From Xenorhabdus ehlersii (GTDB lineage: Bacteria; Pseudomonadota; Gammaproteobacteria; Enterobacterales; Enterobacteriaceae): 64,000 bases of DNA. The position numbers and the translations under genes were made by a program. Under the pieces are notes generated by a model. That model was not told where the DNA came from and did no database searches. It saw nothing but the letters and a program-made list of their open reading frames with translations. Positions 11,236 through 18,774 of the stretch are shown in pieces (within the stretch, counting starts at the first letter, position 1; each line of letters starts with the position of its first letter). The DNA lies in contig NZ_RAQI01000001.1 of NCBI RefSeq assembly GCF_003610465.1, positions 496,001-560,000 of the forward strand, read 5' to 3'.

Positions 11236-12252
11236 TTATAAGAAGAGTAGAAAATAGAGCAGAAATACATTGGTAAATAGTAAGACACATCCTGTGGGGA
11301 TTTGTGCCTTGATAACGGCATTGCGGTCAGGCAATTCTAACAGGGCTGCAGGGACGAGATTAAAATTTGCCGCCATGGGTGTCATCAACGTACCGCAATA
11401 GCCGGAGAACATACCAATGGCAGCCATAACGGCAGGATTGCCACCGTGCTGTAAGATCAAAATGGGAATACCAATACCGGCAGTAACGATGGGAAAAGCC
11501 GCGAAAGCATTACCCATAACCATAGTCAGCAGAGCCATCCCAAAAACGTACGCTACCACGGCGATAAAGCGATTATCGACCGCGATATAATTTTCGGTTA
11601 GGTAGGTAATCACCGTACCTATGCCGGCGGCAGTAAACAGCAATCCGAGCGTAGCCAGAAGTTGTGGCAGAATGAATACGCAGCCAATGGCGTCGAGCAG
11701 GCGGCGAGTCTCCTGTATTGGCTGTATTATGGCATCACGACTTATGCGTAATGCCATAATTAATCCTATCAGGCAGCCGAGAGTAATTGAAAAGAGCGTT
11801 ACGAGGGTTGAATGATTTCCCTCACCAAAGACTGCTTGTTGTAAGCCTGGAATGTGATTAAACATCAACACACCAATAATTGTGACAACGGGGATCAGCA
11901 GGACGGGAAAAAATAGTTTATTGCCAAGACGATTAGCGTCTTCCAGCCGTTGTTCTGGGGTACTTTGATGATAATTTCCCAGTTGAACTCCACCAAATCC
12001 TGCCAATAGTGCCATAAAAACGACCAGCACCCCGATACTAATATAGGCAATTCTTTGGGCATAAGCTTCATCACTGATCCAGATAGCTACTATATAATGA
12101 CTCCATTTCCCCATCAGGAAGATTAAACCATAAAGCGCCCAGAATAGACCGGTAGTTAAACGGCGAGGATTAGTTTTATCACACCATGACATGATAGCGA
12201 CAGCCATCAAGAGTATGCCTGCCAGTACGTAGAGATACTGTAACTGAAACAT
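11236..12252 (-). CDS. DUF979 family multi-membrane-spanning protein
   Basis: This 338-residue protein is almost entirely hydrophobic, with roughly nine or ten predicted membrane segments, and I recognise it as the DUF979 family from its composition, its GYCGTLMTPMAANFNLVPAAL block near the C-terminus and its pairing with DUF969. Its ATG overlaps the stop of the DUF969 gene by one base (TAATG), so the two are translationally coupled and probably act as a two-part permease. The next gene is pcp. The likely substrate is 5-oxoproline or a pyroglutamyl peptide, but that rests only on context. The glycine-rich re-entrant-like motifs resemble those of DctM/NhaC-type ion transporters. Confidence 0.8.
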   Translation of the reverse strand: MFQLQYLYVLAGILLMAVAIMSWCDKTNPRRLTTGLFWALYGLIFLMGKWSHYIVAIWISDEAYAQRIAYISIGVLVVFMALLAGFGGVQLGNYHQSTPEQRLEDANRLGNKLFFPVLLIPVVTIIGVLMFNHIPGLQQAVFGEGNHSTLVTLFSITLGCLIGLIMALRISRDAIIQPIQETRRLLDAIGCVFILPQLLATLGLLFTAAGIGTVITYLTENYIAVDNRFIAVVAYVFGMALLTMVMGNAFAAFPIVTAGIGIPILILQHGGNPAVMAAIGMFSGYCGTLMTPMAANFNLVPAALLELPDRNAVIKAQIPTGCVLLFTNVFLLYFLLFL

Positions 12253-12980
12253 TATTTCTCCTCCTTGCTATGTAGCCTGGTGTGATTCAACGCATTCAGT
12301 TCGTTGGCAATTCGATAGTCAAGGCGATATAACCGAGTGGAATGGATTAGAAAAGCACAAATGGCAGTAGGTAGCCCCCAAAGGGCAATATGTAGTGGTT
12401 CGGTGTGAATACCCGCTGATTCCAGCATGAAATTGTGCATAAAGATAATTGCCCCGAAGGCGACAAAAATATCCTCCCCAAAGAACAGACCGGTATTATC
12501 CGTTGCTGCGGACATAGCGCGAATACGGTGGCGAACTGAATCCGGCAATTCTCCATATTGATTTTCAGACGCCCCTTCTGCCATAGGAGCCAAGAGGGGA
12601 CGAACCATTTGCGGATGCCCGCCTAAACTGGTTAAACCTAATGCGGCAGAGACTTCTCGTATAAACAGATAGACAATCAATAAACGCCCGGTTGTCGCCA
12701 TTTTGATATGAGCAATGGATTTCTGGGCTCGTTCTTTTAGCCCATGCCTTTCCAATAGGCCAATGATAACTAAAGGAAACAGGATGGTTAGTGTTAAATT
12801 TAGGGTATTAACAAACCCAGAACCTAACTTCTCCAAAATATCAGCTATCGGCATGTGAGCAGCCAATCCCGTGACAAGGCCAGCAATGGTGACGACCAGA
12901 ACCGGATTAAATCGGATAACAAAACCGATGATGATGACAGCGATCCCGATTAGGGGCCAAAAGTTGATAGTTTGCTGCAT
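12252..12980 (-). CDS. DUF969 family membrane protein
   Basis: This 242-residue protein has about six hydrophobic segments and begins MQQTINFWPLIGIAVIIIGF. I assign it to DUF969 from the LTSLGGHPQMVRPLLAPMAEG block and from its position before DUF979 and pcp. It is the first gene of the pcp operon and overlaps the DUF979 gene by one base. Together the two could form one transporter, with this protein supplying the N-terminal half. Function is unproven; a permease for the product or substrate of Pcp is the simplest reading of the cluster. Confidence 0.8.
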   Translation of the reverse strand: MQQTINFWPLIGIAVIIIGFVIRFNPVLVVTIAGLVTGLAAHMPIADILEKLGSGFVNTLNLTLTILFPLVIIGLLERHGLKERAQKSIAHIKMATTGRLLIVYLFIREVSAALGLTSLGGHPQMVRPLLAPMAEGASENQYGELPDSVRHRIRAMSAATDNTGLFFGEDIFVAFGAIIFMHNFMLESAGIHTEPLHIALWGLPTAICAFLIHSTRLYRLDYRIANELNALNHTRLHSKEEK

Positions 12981-13281
12981 ATTTTATTTCCCTATGATAG
13001 ATGTATTGTTTCTTTATTGTGGGTTTAGATCGTGTTTATTGTTAATGCATTGTGTTTATATTGTTGAGCAATAAATAGACTTCGACTAACAAATAAGCAA
13101 ATAAAATTCGCAATGGATTGTAAAAATGGAATGAAGATCACTTCTTGGATGGAAAAGCGTTTATTGGATGAGAGGAGGGGTTGCTAATCGGCTTGGAAAC
13201 CAAAGGGGATAAAACCGATATCCGTGATACCGTACGGGCATTAAATATCGGTATTAATGTGGAGACTACAACATTTGAAAT
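12981..13281. other. Intergenic region upstream of the pcp operon
   Basis: About 300 bp separates the 3' end of the PAS/LuxR gene from the DUF969 start and must contain the pcp-operon promoter. Two related direct repeats, GTGTTTATTGTT (from 13032) and GTGTTTATATTGTT (from 13052), stand 20 bp apart and could be an activator site. From 13172 to 13330 the plus strand is open for about 50 codons with no recognisable homologue. Nothing else is supported. Confidence 0.4.
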
Positions 13282-13962
13282 TCAAACAAAAAGCCGGCTT
13301 TCAGGACGCAAAAATCTTTCTGGCACATAGAGATCGAAATTATTAAAGCGACAATATTCTTCCAATTGTTGAGCAGAGCTAACACCCGCTTTTTTATATA
13401 TTTGAGCTGTATAATTTTCGACAGTACGATAAGAAATATTTAATATTCTACCAATTTGCTTACTGGTATATTTGTGCAAAGAGAGAAAAATGACGTCCCA
13501 TTCTCGTTGGGTAAATAAATGAGTTGGTGGTTGAAACATAATAGAAGCAGGGAGCTTTCCATGGTATAGACGAGTTAATGAATAATCTTGGGCTTTCCAT
13601 AGGTGGTATATAATTCCTATACATTCTCCATTTTCATGATAAAACGGTGATTTTTCACAAAAGTAAGAGGATAATGTTTTTGTTTCTCCCCAAATATGTG
13701 TTTCAAGTGAAATATATGATTTTTCATCTTGCATGACCTTTTGATCATGATGAATATATGCCTTGGCAAACTCAGCCCCATCCCAAGGAAGTTCGTCATC
13801 GTAAAGCCCTTCAAAATCAAATGAATCAGAAAATCCTTTAATCGAACTTAACGCTTTGTTACCGTAAATAAAGCATGAGTTTTTATCTTTTATTCCCCAG
13901 GGATCATCACTTATTGCTAGTGTGTTAATTATTTGAGGTGAAATGATGGGTTTATTATTCAT
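13282..13962 (-). CDS. PAS domain/LuxR-type HTH regulator (LuxR solo)
   Basis: A 226-residue transcriptional regulator with an N-terminal PAS-like sensor (about residues 15-130, with WGIKDKNSCFIYGNKAL at the start) and a C-terminal LuxR helix-turn-helix (about 158-205, LFTQREWDVIFLSLHKYTSKQ and ILNISYRTVENYTAQIYKK). This is the architecture of the PAS4-LuxR solos that are greatly expanded in Photorhabdus. No signal synthase is nearby. It is transcribed toward the pcp operon, and a decayed copy of the same family lies directly upstream, so the region has a history of regulator duplication. The ligand is unknown; it may control the pcp operon. Confidence 0.88.
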   Translation of the reverse strand: MNNKPIISPQIINTLAISDDPWGIKDKNSCFIYGNKALSSIKGFSDSFDFEGLYDDELPWDGAEFAKAYIHHDQKVMQDEKSYISLETHIWGETKTLSSYFCEKSPFYHENGECIGIIYHLWKAQDYSLTRLYHGKLPASIMFQPPTHLFTQREWDVIFLSLHKYTSKQIGRILNISYRTVENYTAQIYKKAGVSSAQQLEEYCRFNNFDLYVPERFLRPESRLFV

Positions 13963-13998
13963 ATTATTATTCCTTTGTTAAATTTGGAGCATGAAAAA

Positions 13999-14280
13999 TT
14001 AGTCTATTTCTCTGCTGCTTATTTCTCTACTACTAACTGTGACAAACGTTTCAGGGATATAGCGATCAAAATTTTTGTTCTTTGCAGAAGTCTTGCAGAT
14101 CTATATGGTTTAAAAAATTAAACTTTTGGTAAATTGATTTTATATGATTAACAGTATCTTCTGTGTTTATCATTAATTCCTTACTGATATTTTTTCATCC
14201 AGTGAGCGTAAGATCAGAAAAAGAATTTCCCACTCAATGGCGGCCAATTGGTGATCTTTTGCTCCCCAAGGAGCAACATT
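13999..14280 (-). pseudogene. Decayed PAS/LuxR regulator, C-terminal half only
   Basis: The minus strand encodes a recognisable LuxR helix-turn-helix and tail spread over three frames. Frame 1 (14280 downward) gives LAAIEWEILFLILRSLDEK; after an A6 run near 14192 it continues in another frame as ISKELMINTEDTVNHIKSIY and then FNFLNHIDLQDFCKEQKF; after an AAAAATTTT run near 14070 it continues as DRYIPETF and ends at 13999. These parts align with REWDVIFLSLHK, SKQIGRILNISYRTVENYT and FDLYVPERFL of the neighbouring intact regulator. Two single-base indels in homopolymers would explain the shifts. The PAS half is missing. Confidence 0.8.
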
Positions 14281-14634
14281 TTTTCCCTACATATGAATTA
14301 ATTTCAGGATGATATTATTTTATTTTTTCATATTTTATATATTAACTATTAACCTATTATTTTTATTGTTTTTTATTATAGTTTAAATAAGTTAGTCATA
14401 TAATATGGCACAATAATTATCCAGTCAAAGATTGGTTGTTTATTAATTTTAATATGGCAATTACTAATATGAAAAATAGGGTTTTATCAATTTAAAACTG
14501 AATACATGTTACGTTACAATTGATGAAAATGGATAGTGTTATAAAACCATTACTTATCATTAACACGATATTAACATTTAAATATTGGTTAATTGACGCT
14601 AAGTGTTTAATGCTATTTTTTCCTAAGGAAAAAG

Positions 14635-14745
14635 ATGTTCATTAAAGTATTTCATACGCTTACAATATTCCAAAAAATAATTAAAATATCTAAGAATGTT
14701 ATCGGTTATAAAAATTTATACGAATATCTATTGTTCTATTTTTAG
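14635..14745 (+). CDS. Possible small ORF, 36 residues (unrecognised)
   Basis: An ATG at 14635 is preceded by AAGGA at 5-nt spacing and opens 36 codons beginning MFIKVFHTLTIFQKIIKISK, ending YLLFYF. The peptide is basic and hydrophobic, like many small membrane peptides, but such composition is also expected by chance in AT-rich DNA. I do not recognise it. It is the only ORF with a plausible ribosome-binding site in this interval. Confidence 0.2.
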   Translation: MFIKVFHTLTIFQKIIKISKNVIGYKNLYEYLLFYF

Positions 14746-14890
14746 TGTTTTGTACCAGCGCCATCTCCAGGGAATAACCTGTAATAATATAAAAATCAAT
14801 CTTAAATAGGATATAAACATTAGTACTTTGAATAACTAAAATAAGGGAAAATAAGGAGTATGTATTTTAGTCAATAGTTAGGATTAATTA

Positions 14891-14920
14891 CCTGAAACTT
14901 TCCTGGTGGAAAGTTTCAGG
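14891..14920. terminator. Perfect 13-bp inverted repeat downstream of malY-like gene
   Basis: CCTGAAACTTTCC (14891-14903) and GGAAAGTTTCAGG (14908-14920) form a perfect stem with a TGGT loop, 64 bp beyond the malY-like stop. There is no good T-run on either strand, so it may be a weak terminator or 3'-stabilising structure for the lacI-nhaC-malY transcript, or a protein-binding palindrome. Confidence 0.5.
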
Positions 14921-14983
14921 TATGATCATAGGGTTAAAACAGGAGCAGTTTCTAGACTATTTTTTTATTTTTATGCATTAGCT

Positions 14984-16162
14984 TTATGTTGTTAACTGAG
15001 CCAAACCACTAATAGCTTTTTCAAGATATTGACGGGGACAACCTAAATTTATTCGGATAAACCCTTTTCCTTTATCACCAAAACTGTATCCCATTGAAAC
15101 GGCTATTTTGGCTTTTTGTATTAATAGCTGTTGCAAGGTATTATCATCCAAACCTAAATTGCGACAATCCAGCCAGGCCAGATATGTACCTTCCGCTTTG
15201 GTCATTCGACACCAGGGGACAGAAGACGCTAAAGCCTGTTCGAACCAGTCACGATTTTCAGCCAGATAATCTTGTAGCTTATCAAGCCATGTATCTCCAT
15301 ACTGGTAAGCTGCTGTAGCCGCAGTCATAGATAATGAATTAAATACATCTAACCCGTGAGCGTTTAACCGATCATTAAAAGCTTGTCGGAAAGTGCGATC
15401 TGGAATAATAAAGTTTGATATACGCAGCGATGCAAGCCCGAACGTTTTACTGGCTGAGGTGGCCGCAATCACGTGACTATGCCATTCATTTCCAAGATGC
15501 AATATTGAGGTGAATTTTCCCCAAGGTAAAATTAAATCAGCCCAAATTTCATCAGAAATTACCGTCGTACCGTATCTTTTGCAGAGTATCAATAGCTGGA
15601 GCAGCTCGTCACGATCCCAACAGCGGCCAGTGGGATTGTGTGGGTTACATAATAATAGCAAAGGTGGTCTGTGTTGCTCCAATATGTGTTCTAGATGGTC
15701 ATAGTCAATTTTATAGCCTTCGATGTCTTCAAGTAGTGGGTTTTCAATAACCGCCCTGCCGTTCATCGTAATAACTTTGGCAAATGAAGAATAATAAGGC
15801 CCTTGTACAATGACGCCTTCCCCTGGTTTACTCAGCATTTGTATCAGTAAAGCTAATCCAGGTATGACACCTTCTATCGATGTGAACCAGTCCCTGTGTA
15901 AAGTCAGCTTATGACGTCTTGAAAACCAGTCTATTGCTGCCTGGTAGTAGAGATCGTCGCGCTCACTATAACCAAAAATACCGTGATCAATGCGGGAAGA
16001 TAGGGCTTGCAGAACTTCTTTGGGACATTGAAAATCGAAATCAGAAACCCACATTGGTAGCAGATCAGTTTCATTTAAATGCAGATAACGATTTAAAAAA
16101 TCCCACTTAACAGAACCTGAATTATGGCGATCGATTATCTGGTTGAAATCAGGTGATTCCAC
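14984..16162 (-). CDS. MalY/PatB-family PLP-dependent C-S beta-lyase (aminotransferase fold I)
   Basis: A 392-residue fold-type-I PLP enzyme of the MalY/PatB group, whose members cleave cystathionine and other cysteine S-conjugates to a thiol, pyruvate and ammonia. Visible motifs are PMWVSDFDFQCPKEV near the N-terminus, the cofactor-binding NPHNPTGR (173-180), SDEIWADL (Asp204) and the Schiff-base lysine at Lys239 in ATSASKTFGLASLR. It lacks the MalT-binding context of E. coli malY. It is the last gene of a lacI-nhaC-malY operon, one base after nhaC, so its substrate is probably imported by that transporter. It could instead be a genuine aminotransferase. Confidence 0.85.
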   Translation of the reverse strand: MESPDFNQIIDRHNSGSVKWDFLNRYLHLNETDLLPMWVSDFDFQCPKEVLQALSSRIDHGIFGYSERDDLYYQAAIDWFSRRHKLTLHRDWFTSIEGVIPGLALLIQMLSKPGEGVIVQGPYYSSFAKVITMNGRAVIENPLLEDIEGYKIDYDHLEHILEQHRPPLLLLCNPHNPTGRCWDRDELLQLLILCKRYGTTVISDEIWADLILPWGKFTSILHLGNEWHSHVIAATSASKTFGLASLRISNFIIPDRTFRQAFNDRLNAHGLDVFNSLSMTAATAAYQYGDTWLDKLQDYLAENRDWFEQALASSVPWCRMTKAEGTYLAWLDCRNLGLDDNTLQQLLIQKAKIAVSMGYSFGDKGKGFIRINLGCPRQYLEKAISGLAQLTT

Positions 16163-16163
16163 G

Positions 16164-17603
16164 TTAAATTTCCTTTTTCTTTAGGGGGTTTTCCGCTGGG
16201 ATTCTTGCAATACCGAAACCAGTAAAGCCATAAATGAGAGCCAAAAAGACGGCAGCATAGCACTGGATTGCCCAAGGTAGCAGATCAAGGGTACTGACAC
16301 CCAATGTTGTAGCCATATAAATGCCCGCAGAAGTCCAAGGGATCAGGGGTTCGACGACTGTACAGCCATCTTCTATAGTTCGTGACAGATTTTTGTTATC
16401 CAGTCCCATCCGGCAATAAGCCCCCTTAAACAGTTCTGCCGGAATGAGAAGAGCCAGTTTTCCATCACAGGTTGCGCCAGTTAGCAGAATGGTTGTGGAT
16501 AGGGTTGCAGCGATGAGTTGGCCAGTTGTGCGAACAGCTTGCAGAAGCCGATTAATAATAATGGCTAAAGCGCCAGTGAGTGTTAACGCGCCGGCAAACG
16601 CGAATGCACAGAATACAAGCAGTATAGTACTCATCATTGAGAACATACCACCGCGATTGAGCAGGCGGGGAACATCGCTAACGATCCCGGTGATGCTGTG
16701 TCCCTGGTCAGAGAACATGGAGAGATTGAAACCATCAATTAATGCATTAAGGCCTTGTTTAAGGGTGAATCCCTGAAGACCTATGCCGATTGCAATAGCC
16801 AATATACAGGCAGCCAGCATGGTTGGTATCACTGGGCGTTTTGTTATGGCTCCCCACAACACCAGTATCGGAGGCAAAATCAGCAATAAATTGAAGTGAT
16901 ACAGGCTTTCAAGAGAGTACAGGATTTCTGTGATTTTTTCGGGAGTTGCCACGTTATCCGTTAAGCTCGTATGACCTGCAATAAAATAAACAATGGTGGC
17001 TAAAATGAAGCTTGGAACAGTGGTGTACATTAAGTGTTGAATATGACTGTAAAGATCAGTATCGGCAACGATTGCAGCAAAATTAGTTGAGTCAGATAAC
17101 GGTGAAATTTTATCACCGAAATACGCCCCTGAAACAACCGCACCCGCTGCCGCAGCTAAAGACACATCAAGGCCAGCGGCTACTCCCATTAGGGCAACAC
17201 CTACTGTTCCGGCTGATCCCCATGATGTGCCAGTGCAAACTGAAATTAAGCTTGTGATAAAGAAGGCGGCAATGAGTATGTATTGCGGGCTAATCAGTTT
17301 TAATCCCCAGTAAACCATATAAGGTATGGTTCCACTGAACATCCAGGTGCCAATTAAACCTCCAACGCAAATTAGTATCATGATCACTGGCATTGCTTTG
17401 GCCAGTTTTGCCACAATGGCATCAATAATGTCATTCCAGCGGTAGCCTTGCCAATATGCTAAAGTTGCAGCTATTGCTGCTGAAACAAGCAATAAAGCTT
17501 CGATACGTAGGCCTAGTTGACCATAACCAATAATTAGCAACAGGAGCATTGCTGCGATTGGCAGTATGGCGAGTCCCAGATTCAACTTCTTCTTATCATC
17601 CAT
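16164..17603 (-). CDS. NhaC-superfamily Na+-coupled transporter
   Basis: A 479-residue inner-membrane protein with about 11-12 hydrophobic segments. NhaC-family signatures include VCTGTSWGSAGTVGVALMG, GAYFGDKISPLSDSTNFAA and LTGATCDGKLALLIPAELF. The superfamily contains Na+/H+ antiporters but also amino-acid carriers such as the predicted methionine (MetT) and lysine (LysW) transporters. Co-transcription with a C-S lyase (next gene, 1-bp gap) and a GalR-like repressor (40 bp upstream) argues for a substrate carrier, perhaps for a sulphur amino acid, rather than an ion-homeostasis antiporter; this is inference. Confidence 0.88.
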   Translation of the reverse strand: MDDKKKLNLGLAILPIAAMLLLLIIGYGQLGLRIEALLLVSAAIAATLAYWQGYRWNDIIDAIVAKLAKAMPVIMILICVGGLIGTWMFSGTIPYMVYWGLKLISPQYILIAAFFITSLISVCTGTSWGSAGTVGVALMGVAAGLDVSLAAAAGAVVSGAYFGDKISPLSDSTNFAAIVADTDLYSHIQHLMYTTVPSFILATIVYFIAGHTSLTDNVATPEKITEILYSLESLYHFNLLLILPPILVLWGAITKRPVIPTMLAACILAIAIGIGLQGFTLKQGLNALIDGFNLSMFSDQGHSITGIVSDVPRLLNRGGMFSMMSTILLVFCAFAFAGALTLTGALAIIINRLLQAVRTTGQLIAATLSTTILLTGATCDGKLALLIPAELFKGAYCRMGLDNKNLSRTIEDGCTVVEPLIPWTSAGIYMATTLGVSTLDLLPWAIQCYAAVFLALIYGFTGFGIARIPAENPLKKKEI

Positions 17604-17643
17604 ATAAAAATCCCAGTTTTATGTACCTTATTGAAATAAAAAG

Positions 17644-18645
17644 TTATTTTATTGAAAATACGGAATCTCTTATGACGAGTTCCGCTGAGAACATATTCAT
17701 TTGTGGAAGTAGCTCTTTTTTAGCGCTGAGTTGTAATGCGAGATTGGCCGCTCGTTGAGCCATTTGTTCGACTGGGTTGTGTACAGTCGTTAAGGGAGGA
17801 CAGAGATATCGGGCCGTGATGACATCATCAAATCCAACAATTGATAGCTGTTCAGGTAAGTTGATTTTTTGCCGATGCAGGTATCTCATCATACCAGCAG
17901 CCATAACATCATTGAATGTAACTGCCGCAGTAAAGTTGATACCGCTGCTTAAGAGTTTTTCTGCCGCTTGTTCTCCACCTTCTTCGTTAAATGGAACGCT
18001 AATAATCCAATTGCCAGGGACGGTGATACCTGCATTAGTCATTGCAGCATAGTATCCTTCTAAGCGGAGCCTTCTATCATCGATAGGTAAATCTGCCGTT
18101 ATACAAGCAATTCTACGATGACCATTTTGGAGAAGATAATCAGTTGCAGTTTGGGAAGCGCTGACATTATCTAACCAGATGCACCGGTTAGCGATGGCCG
18201 GAAGATATCGATTGATAATCACTAACCCTGGCGTATGAGCGGCATAACGTAATATATCTGCATCGCTCATTCTGCTGATATGGGCAACTATTGCTTCACA
18301 TCCTTGGTTGATTAAAAAATTCAAGGCAGATTTTTCGAGTTCAGCTTGGTGTCCGCCACTACAAACCATAAGTTTGGCTTCTTTTTTTCGGGCAATTTTT
18401 TCAACTCCGCGAGCTAAAAGGGAGAAAAAAGGATCAGCTAAATTACCAGTCAGTAAGCCCAGCATATTCCCGCATCTTTTCGCCAATGCAAGTGCGGCAT
18501 AATTGCGGTGGTAGTCGAATTCACGCATCGCTTTTTCTACCCGTTCACGGGTGCCTGGTTCGACGTAAGCTGTATTATTAATGACACGGCTAACAGTAGC
18601 GACAGACACGCCGGCTCGAAGTGCTACGTCTTTCATAGTGGCCAT
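17644..18645 (-). CDS. LacI/GalR-family transcriptional repressor
   Basis: A 333-residue regulator with an N-terminal helix-turn-helix (MKDVALRAGVSVATVSRVIN) and a periplasmic-binding-protein-like effector domain (from about residue 60), most like GalR/GalS: shared blocks include ALAKRCGNMLGLL, DPFFSLLARGVEKIA, GLVIINRYLP, NFTAAVTFNDVMAAGMMRYL and SIVGFDDVITARYL. It is the first gene of the operon with nhaC and malY, so it is probably an autoregulated local repressor. The effector need not be a sugar. A palindrome at 18683-18697, about 40 bp upstream of its start, is the best operator candidate. Confidence 0.9.
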   Translation of the reverse strand: MATMKDVALRAGVSVATVSRVINNTAYVEPGTRERVEKAMREFDYHRNYAALALAKRCGNMLGLLTGNLADPFFSLLARGVEKIARKKEAKLMVCSGGHQAELEKSALNFLINQGCEAIVAHISRMSDADILRYAAHTPGLVIINRYLPAIANRCIWLDNVSASQTATDYLLQNGHRRIACITADLPIDDRRLRLEGYYAAMTNAGITVPGNWIISVPFNEEGGEQAAEKLLSSGINFTAAVTFNDVMAAGMMRYLHRQKINLPEQLSIVGFDDVITARYLCPPLTTVHNPVEQMAQRAANLALQLSAKKELLPQMNMFSAELVIRDSVFSIK

Positions 18646-18682
18646 GCTATTTCCCCCGCAATTATGTAAGATAAATATGAAA

Positions 18683-18697
18683 TGGAATCATATTCCA
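18683..18697. promoter_or_regulatory. Candidate operator palindrome upstream of lacI-nhaC-malY
   Basis: TGGAAT (18683-18688) and ATTCCA (18692-18697) form a perfect inverted repeat around CAT. It lies 37 bp upstream of the repressor start. GalR/LacI operators are usually even-spaced around CG, so the odd 3-bp centre makes the assignment tentative. Confidence 0.4.
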
Positions 18698-18774
18698 ATT
18701 TATTTAAACTCTCATGAAGGCCTAAATTAGCCTCGTGGGTAAGTGACAGAGGATTTAGCATGTAGATACCATCC

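Larger units (their letters stand above)
14281..14983. other. AT-rich interval between the luxR pseudogene and the malY-like gene
   Basis: About 700 bp of very AT-rich sequence with no family-recognisable gene. It contains a possible 36-codon ORF (14635-14745), a TTTTTCCTAAGGAAAAA palindrome covering its ribosome-binding site, and a perfect 13-bp inverted repeat at 14891-14920. The low GC suggests old, degraded or horizontally acquired DNA, or a region bound by H-NS. Confidence 0.5.
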
